DNA of 64,000 nt. Source: Planctomycetales bacterium (GTDB lineage: Bacteria > Planctomycetota > SZUA-567). The stretch spans positions 1-64,000 of the forward strand of contig BNUQ01000004.1 in the NCBI GenBank assembly GCA_025997475.1, given 5' to 3'. The notes under the pieces are model-generated. The model saw only the letters and a program-made list of their open reading frames with translations. It was not told where the DNA came from and made no database searches. Each line of letters opens with the position of its first letter. The first letter of the stretch is position 1. Positions 61,067-64,000 of the stretch are shown piece by piece. The translations under genes were made by a program, and so were the position numbers.

Positions 61067-63373
61067 ATGAATCATCCGGCTAAATCTTGGGCGGCGCTCT
61101 TGGGACTCGCGTTGACGTTGGGAATGAGCGCGGCGGAGCGCGCGGCGGACACGCTGAACGTTACCGGCGTGCCGCCGGGCGATGCCTCCACCGAAACAGT
61201 TACGCTCGACGGCAACCGCGGCACCGAAAAAGTCGCCAATCTTGACGTGAGTGAAGGCGACGCGGTGGTCATCACCGGCGGACGCAATACCGTCAATGTC
61301 GGCACCGGCGGTAAAATTAACGGCGCAATTGACGTGATAAACGGCGCGGTCGTCATCAATAACAGAGGCTTGATTGATGCGTCAGATAGCGACGGCGCTA
61401 CCGCCATCATCAACAGCAGTGATACGACGCTCAATAATTACAGAACGATTTACGGCGGTATCGAATCCTACGACCGCCTGCACATAACCAATCGTAACAC
61501 TGGCGAAATCATCAGCGGCAGTAGCGACGCGGCGGCAATTTCTATTCACGGCGGTTCGGCGACGTTGCTTAATTTGGGGCAAATCGGCGGCATCGATGCC
61601 ACCGACCAAGCGATTAGTATCGGCGGCAACGGCGCAGGCGTAACCTCCGACCCGGAGCCGGTTTTGCCGCCGCCGACATTGACGTTAGACAATCGCGGCA
61701 AAATTATCGGCAGTGTCAATATCGCTAATGACGGCGTCTTAAACGTCGTGAACGGCGGCGATTTACACGGCGATTTACACGGCGATTTACAAAATTACGG
61801 GACGGTCAATCTCGGCACCGCGAAAATGCGGTTGCAATACGACCTCGGCATCGGCGGCGGCAATTACAATTCCAGCGAAACCGAGACGGCAGACAGCGGC
61901 GGCGGCGGAGCCGGACGCGGACAGTTAAACTTTACCATCGTGAACAAAAATGATTACGGACAGTTAATCGCGGATAAACACGTGGATTTGTCGGAGACCG
62001 ACGTAAAAGTGGTCGGCGGCGTGGCGAACGAAACTTACCGGATAATCGAAGCCGGCGGCGGTTTGGAAACCGGCGGAACCGGCGGAATGAGTTTGCAATA
62101 CGGCAGTTCGCTGACCTTGGATTATCAACATGAAATTCAACCCTCCGACACCGGCTACGGTTATGTTGACGTTATCGCCACCGCCAAACCCCGCGCCTTC
62201 AACAATAATTCAGCCGGCGGCGATAAAAATCTCGGCACGGCGCTCGACCGTCTCGCGCCGACCGCCAAGGACTCGCCGCTGTCCGCGACGTTCGCGAAAC
62301 TTAACGCCATCGCCGACCCGGCGGAATTGAAACAAAAAATTTCGCGTCTGAACAATCGCCTGTTCACCGCGATGCAAAATCATCAGGTAACAGAAGCGAT
62401 TAACGCGAATATGAACGCCTTGCGCTCGGCGTTGCGCGAATTGTCCGGCGCTAATCTCGGCGTGTTTTCGCGCGGCTTGGCGCGCGCTTCGCTCGGCGGC
62501 GCGCCGTCCGGCGGCGGCGCGACCGGCGCGGCGGCTTTTAACCGGCAGACGTTTTTCGCGCGGATGTATGGCGGCTTCGGCGGACAGGACGACAAAGGCG
62601 ACGATGTCGGCTACGACACCAAGCACTTCGGCATTTTGGGCGGCGCCGATTATATGTTCGCCCGCGAATTGCGGCTCGGCGTTTTGGGCGGCTACGGCTA
62701 CAACACCGCGAAGTTGCACGAAGGGCGCGGCGAGTCGTCCGACCATTCTTTCCGCGCCGGACTCTACGGCAATTTCAACTGGGACGGCATTTATTTGGAC
62801 GTGTCGCCGACCGTCGCGCTCCATTACCTCAACGGCGAGCGGGAAACGGCGTATTCCGGCAAGGCGAAAAACGACCGCTTCGGCTGGGATGTCAACGTGT
62901 TTCTGAACGCCGGTTATATGGTGAATTTACCGTATCACACTTACGTTACGCCGGAATTTTCGTTAAGCCCGAGCGTGTTTCATTCGCTTCAATACGCGGA
63001 AAAAGGCGCGGGCGCGGAAAATTTGGCGGTCGACTCCTTCACCAATTGGTCGTTGTTGCAAGTGTTGCGGGTCAAAATCGGCGGCGTGTTTGATTTCGGC
63101 GTCGGGACGCGCTTTCAACCGGAATTTACGCTGGGCTGGGAACACGAATACATCAACGCGGGCGGCGACGTGGAAAGCGCGTTTTCCGTGGCGGAAAATA
63201 CCAAGTGGAAAAATTCCTCCGTCGCGAAGCCCGACGGCGACCGCTTCCTGATGGGCATCGGTTTGGGCGTGTTGCTCAACGACTCGCTCACCATCACCGG
63301 CAAATGGGAACAGCGCTGGTGGGGCGGCGGCTACGACACGTCCTTCTCGCTCGCGGGAGTGTTGAGTTATTAG
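61067..63373 (+). CDS. Autotransporter outer-membrane protein
   Basis: 768 residues. A signal peptide (KSWAALLGLALTLGMSAAERA) leads to a repetitive beta-helical passenger with Asn/Gly/Thr-rich strands (GNRGTEKVANLDVSEGDAVV, TGGRNTVNVGTGGKINGAID) and a short duplicated GDLHGDL unit near residues 230-240. The C-terminal beta-barrel translocator of about 275 residues starts around 500 (FARMYGGFGGQDDKGDDVGY) and includes LGGADYMFARELRLGVLGGY and TPEFSLSPSVFHSLQYAEKG, the pattern of autotransporter barrels. The last residue is Tyr, not the usual Phe. ATG at 61067 follows a TTG reading six codons earlier. The function of the passenger is unknown; adhesion or a surface enzyme is possible. Confidence 0.92.
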   Translation: MNHPAKSWAALLGLALTLGMSAAERAADTLNVTGVPPGDASTETVTLDGNRGTEKVANLDVSEGDAVVITGGRNTVNVGTGGKINGAIDVINGAVVINNRGLIDASDSDGATAIINSSDTTLNNYRTIYGGIESYDRLHITNRNTGEIISGSSDAAAISIHGGSATLLNLGQIGGIDATDQAISIGGNGAGVTSDPEPVLPPPTLTLDNRGKIIGSVNIANDGVLNVVNGGDLHGDLHGDLQNYGTVNLGTAKMRLQYDLGIGGGNYNSSETETADSGGGGAGRGQLNFTIVNKNDYGQLIADKHVDLSETDVKVVGGVANETYRIIEAGGGLETGGTGGMSLQYGSSLTLDYQHEIQPSDTGYGYVDVIATAKPRAFNNNSAGGDKNLGTALDRLAPTAKDSPLSATFAKLNAIADPAELKQKISRLNNRLFTAMQNHQVTEAINANMNALRSALRELSGANLGVFSRGLARASLGGAPSGGGATGAAAFNRQTFFARMYGGFGGQDDKGDDVGYDTKHFGILGGADYMFARELRLGVLGGYGYNTAKLHEGRGESSDHSFRAGLYGNFNWDGIYLDVSPTVALHYLNGERETAYSGKAKNDRFGWDVNVFLNAGYMVNLPYHTYVTPEFSLSPSVFHSLQYAEKGAGAENLAVDSFTNWSLLQVLRVKIGGVFDFGVGTRFQPEFTLGWEHEYINAGGDVESAFSVAENTKWKNSSVAKPDGDRFLMGIGLGVLLNDSLTITGKWEQRWWGGGYDTSFSLAGVLSY

Positions 63374-63437
63374 CGGGGAAAGGGGAAAGCGACTATTATT
63401 CAATTTTTAACTTTCAATCCGCGCCTTAACGGTTGTT

Positions 63438-63899
63438 ATGAAAATATATTTGGACAACTGTTGTTACAATCGCCCTTTCGACGACCACACGCACCGTCGG
63501 GTTGCGCGTGAAAGCGACGCGGTGTTGGCGGTTCTCGCCCGCGCCAAAGACGGTTTGGACGAAATAATCGGTAGCGCGGCGATAGAATTTGAAATTAGTC
63601 GTTGTCCGCGGCGCGAACGGCGGCTATGGTTGCAAAACTTGTATGAGGTCAGCAAAACCCGCTTGCCTTTTTCTTCGACGGTTTATCAACGGGCGAATGA
63701 ATTGATGAGCCGGTCGCATTTGCGTTTGCTTGACAGTATGCACCTTGCTTACGCCGAGAGCGCCAAGGCGAATTACCTATTAACCACCGACGACCAGTTG
63801 GCGCGCGAAGGCGTAAAATTGTCAATGACCGTTAAAGTGGCAAATCCCTTGACCTATATTGCGGAGGTTACCAATGCGAACGATGGCGGAAATCCGTAG
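63438..63899 (+). CDS. PIN-domain protein, probable toxin
   Basis: 153 residues. The fold begins MKIYLDNCCYNRPFDD with the first acidic residue of the metal-binding set. Later acids lie in GSAAIEFEISRC and LLDSMHLAYAESAKANYLLT, then TTDDQLARE. This is the pattern of a PIN-type single-strand RNase, here the branch whose N-terminus is YLDNCCYNRPF. Such genes commonly act as toxins that cleave RNA. The gene overlaps the next gene by 26 bases, so both are probably translated together. The ATG at 63438 has no clear ribosome site. Confidence 0.88.
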   Translation: MKIYLDNCCYNRPFDDHTHRRVARESDAVLAVLARAKDGLDEIIGSAAIEFEISRCPRRERRLWLQNLYEVSKTRLPFSSTVYQRANELMSRSHLRLLDSMHLAYAESAKANYLLTTDDQLAREGVKLSMTVKVANPLTYIAEVTNANDGGNP

Positions 63900-64000
63900 A
63901 GACGGACTTGAGGCGTTGCGCAATTCGTTGGGCGCGGTTGACGCGGTGCGGTTTATTCAAATGTATGACGACGGCGCGGGGGACTATACGCGCGAAAAAC
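63874..64000 (+). CDS. Probable antitoxin-like gene, cut by the window edge
   Basis: Reading continues past 64000. It starts at ATG 63874 with GGAGG six bases upstream, overlaps the PIN gene by 26 bases, and encodes TMAEIRRDGLEALRNSLGAV and then FIQMYDDGAGDYTREK. Partners of this kind of PIN protein are small proteins with a MAEIRxxGLxAL start and a GxGDYTxER motif, so the product is likely its antitoxin. It is incomplete, so the C-terminal part and any DNA-binding motif cannot be seen. Confidence 0.72.
   Translation, partial: MRTMAEIRRDGLEALRNSLGAVDAVRFIQMYDDGAGDYTREK

Overview
The window looks like a chromosomal segment of a Gram-negative, flagellated, chemotactic bacterium with a G+C-rich coding style and long, repeat-filled intergenic gaps. 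An autotransporter and lipoproteins imply an outer membrane, and fliJ plus a chemoreceptor imply motility. The Hanks-type kinase has the DWG variant and the long helical tail that are common in Planctomycetota/Lentisphaerota-type genomes. The chemoreceptor, sigma-54 and hybrid kinases would also suit a deltaproteobacterium. I favour a PVC-group relative but cannot prove it without a search. No phage, IS transposase, CRISPR array or rRNA operon is visible.

Layout. 0-16 kb: signalling and regulation (hybrid histidine kinase, Ser/Thr kinase, chemoreceptor with a clear terminator, sigma-54, an ECF-like sigma and probable anti-sigma pair, a pseudo-receiver coiled-coil protein, a solute-binding protein with a very long linker). 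16-24 kb: hemW, fliJ, trpS, a TAXI-type binding protein, an SDR enzyme, tRNA-Leu(UAA), a small membrane coiled-coil protein and ruvX/yqgF. 23-38 kb: a giant membrane-anchored TPR protein, purU, purA, an unknown anchored protein, a GDP-fucose-synthase-like epimerase, a second hybrid kinase, a BMP-type lipoprotein and a Cys-rich metal-binding-like protein. 38-43 kb: a four-gene minus-strand operon of unknown function (DUF4912-like protein, 77-aa and 183-aa proteins, HEAT-like 875-aa protein). 43-64 kb: prfA, a third hybrid kinase, mfd with an AhpD-like gene upstream, a UshA-like nucleotidase, a SpoU methyltransferase, mtaB, xylB, a lipoprotein, citrate synthase, an autotransporter and a PIN toxin followed by a cut-off antitoxin-like gene.

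The most unusual content is non-coding. At least seven dispersed repeat families fill the gaps. A (about 280 bp) and B (about 250 bp) are multi-hairpin palindromic elements. C and D have perfect or near-perfect terminal inverted repeats and look like MITEs. G is a 90-bp hairpin module, and one G copy is split by a D element while two uninterrupted copies exist in the window. E and F are inverted heptamer arrays (AGAGTTG/AAAGTTG and AATTGTT types) around short conserved cores. Heptad arrays start within a few bases of most stop codons, in the orientation that gives a stop in all three frames. In some genes they have become coding sequence. In family A, copy A4 has changed all four stem blocks together (CCCAGGG/CCCTGGG to CCTATGG/CCATAGG), which argues that the folded structure is maintained.

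Three hybrid kinases, one chemoreceptor, a Ser/Thr kinase, two sigma factors and a pseudo-receiver within 48 kb point to heavy investment in sensing. No DNA-binding response regulator lies beside any of the kinases. The two ABC/TRAP-type binding proteins with recognisable families are likewise orphans, without permease genes nearby.
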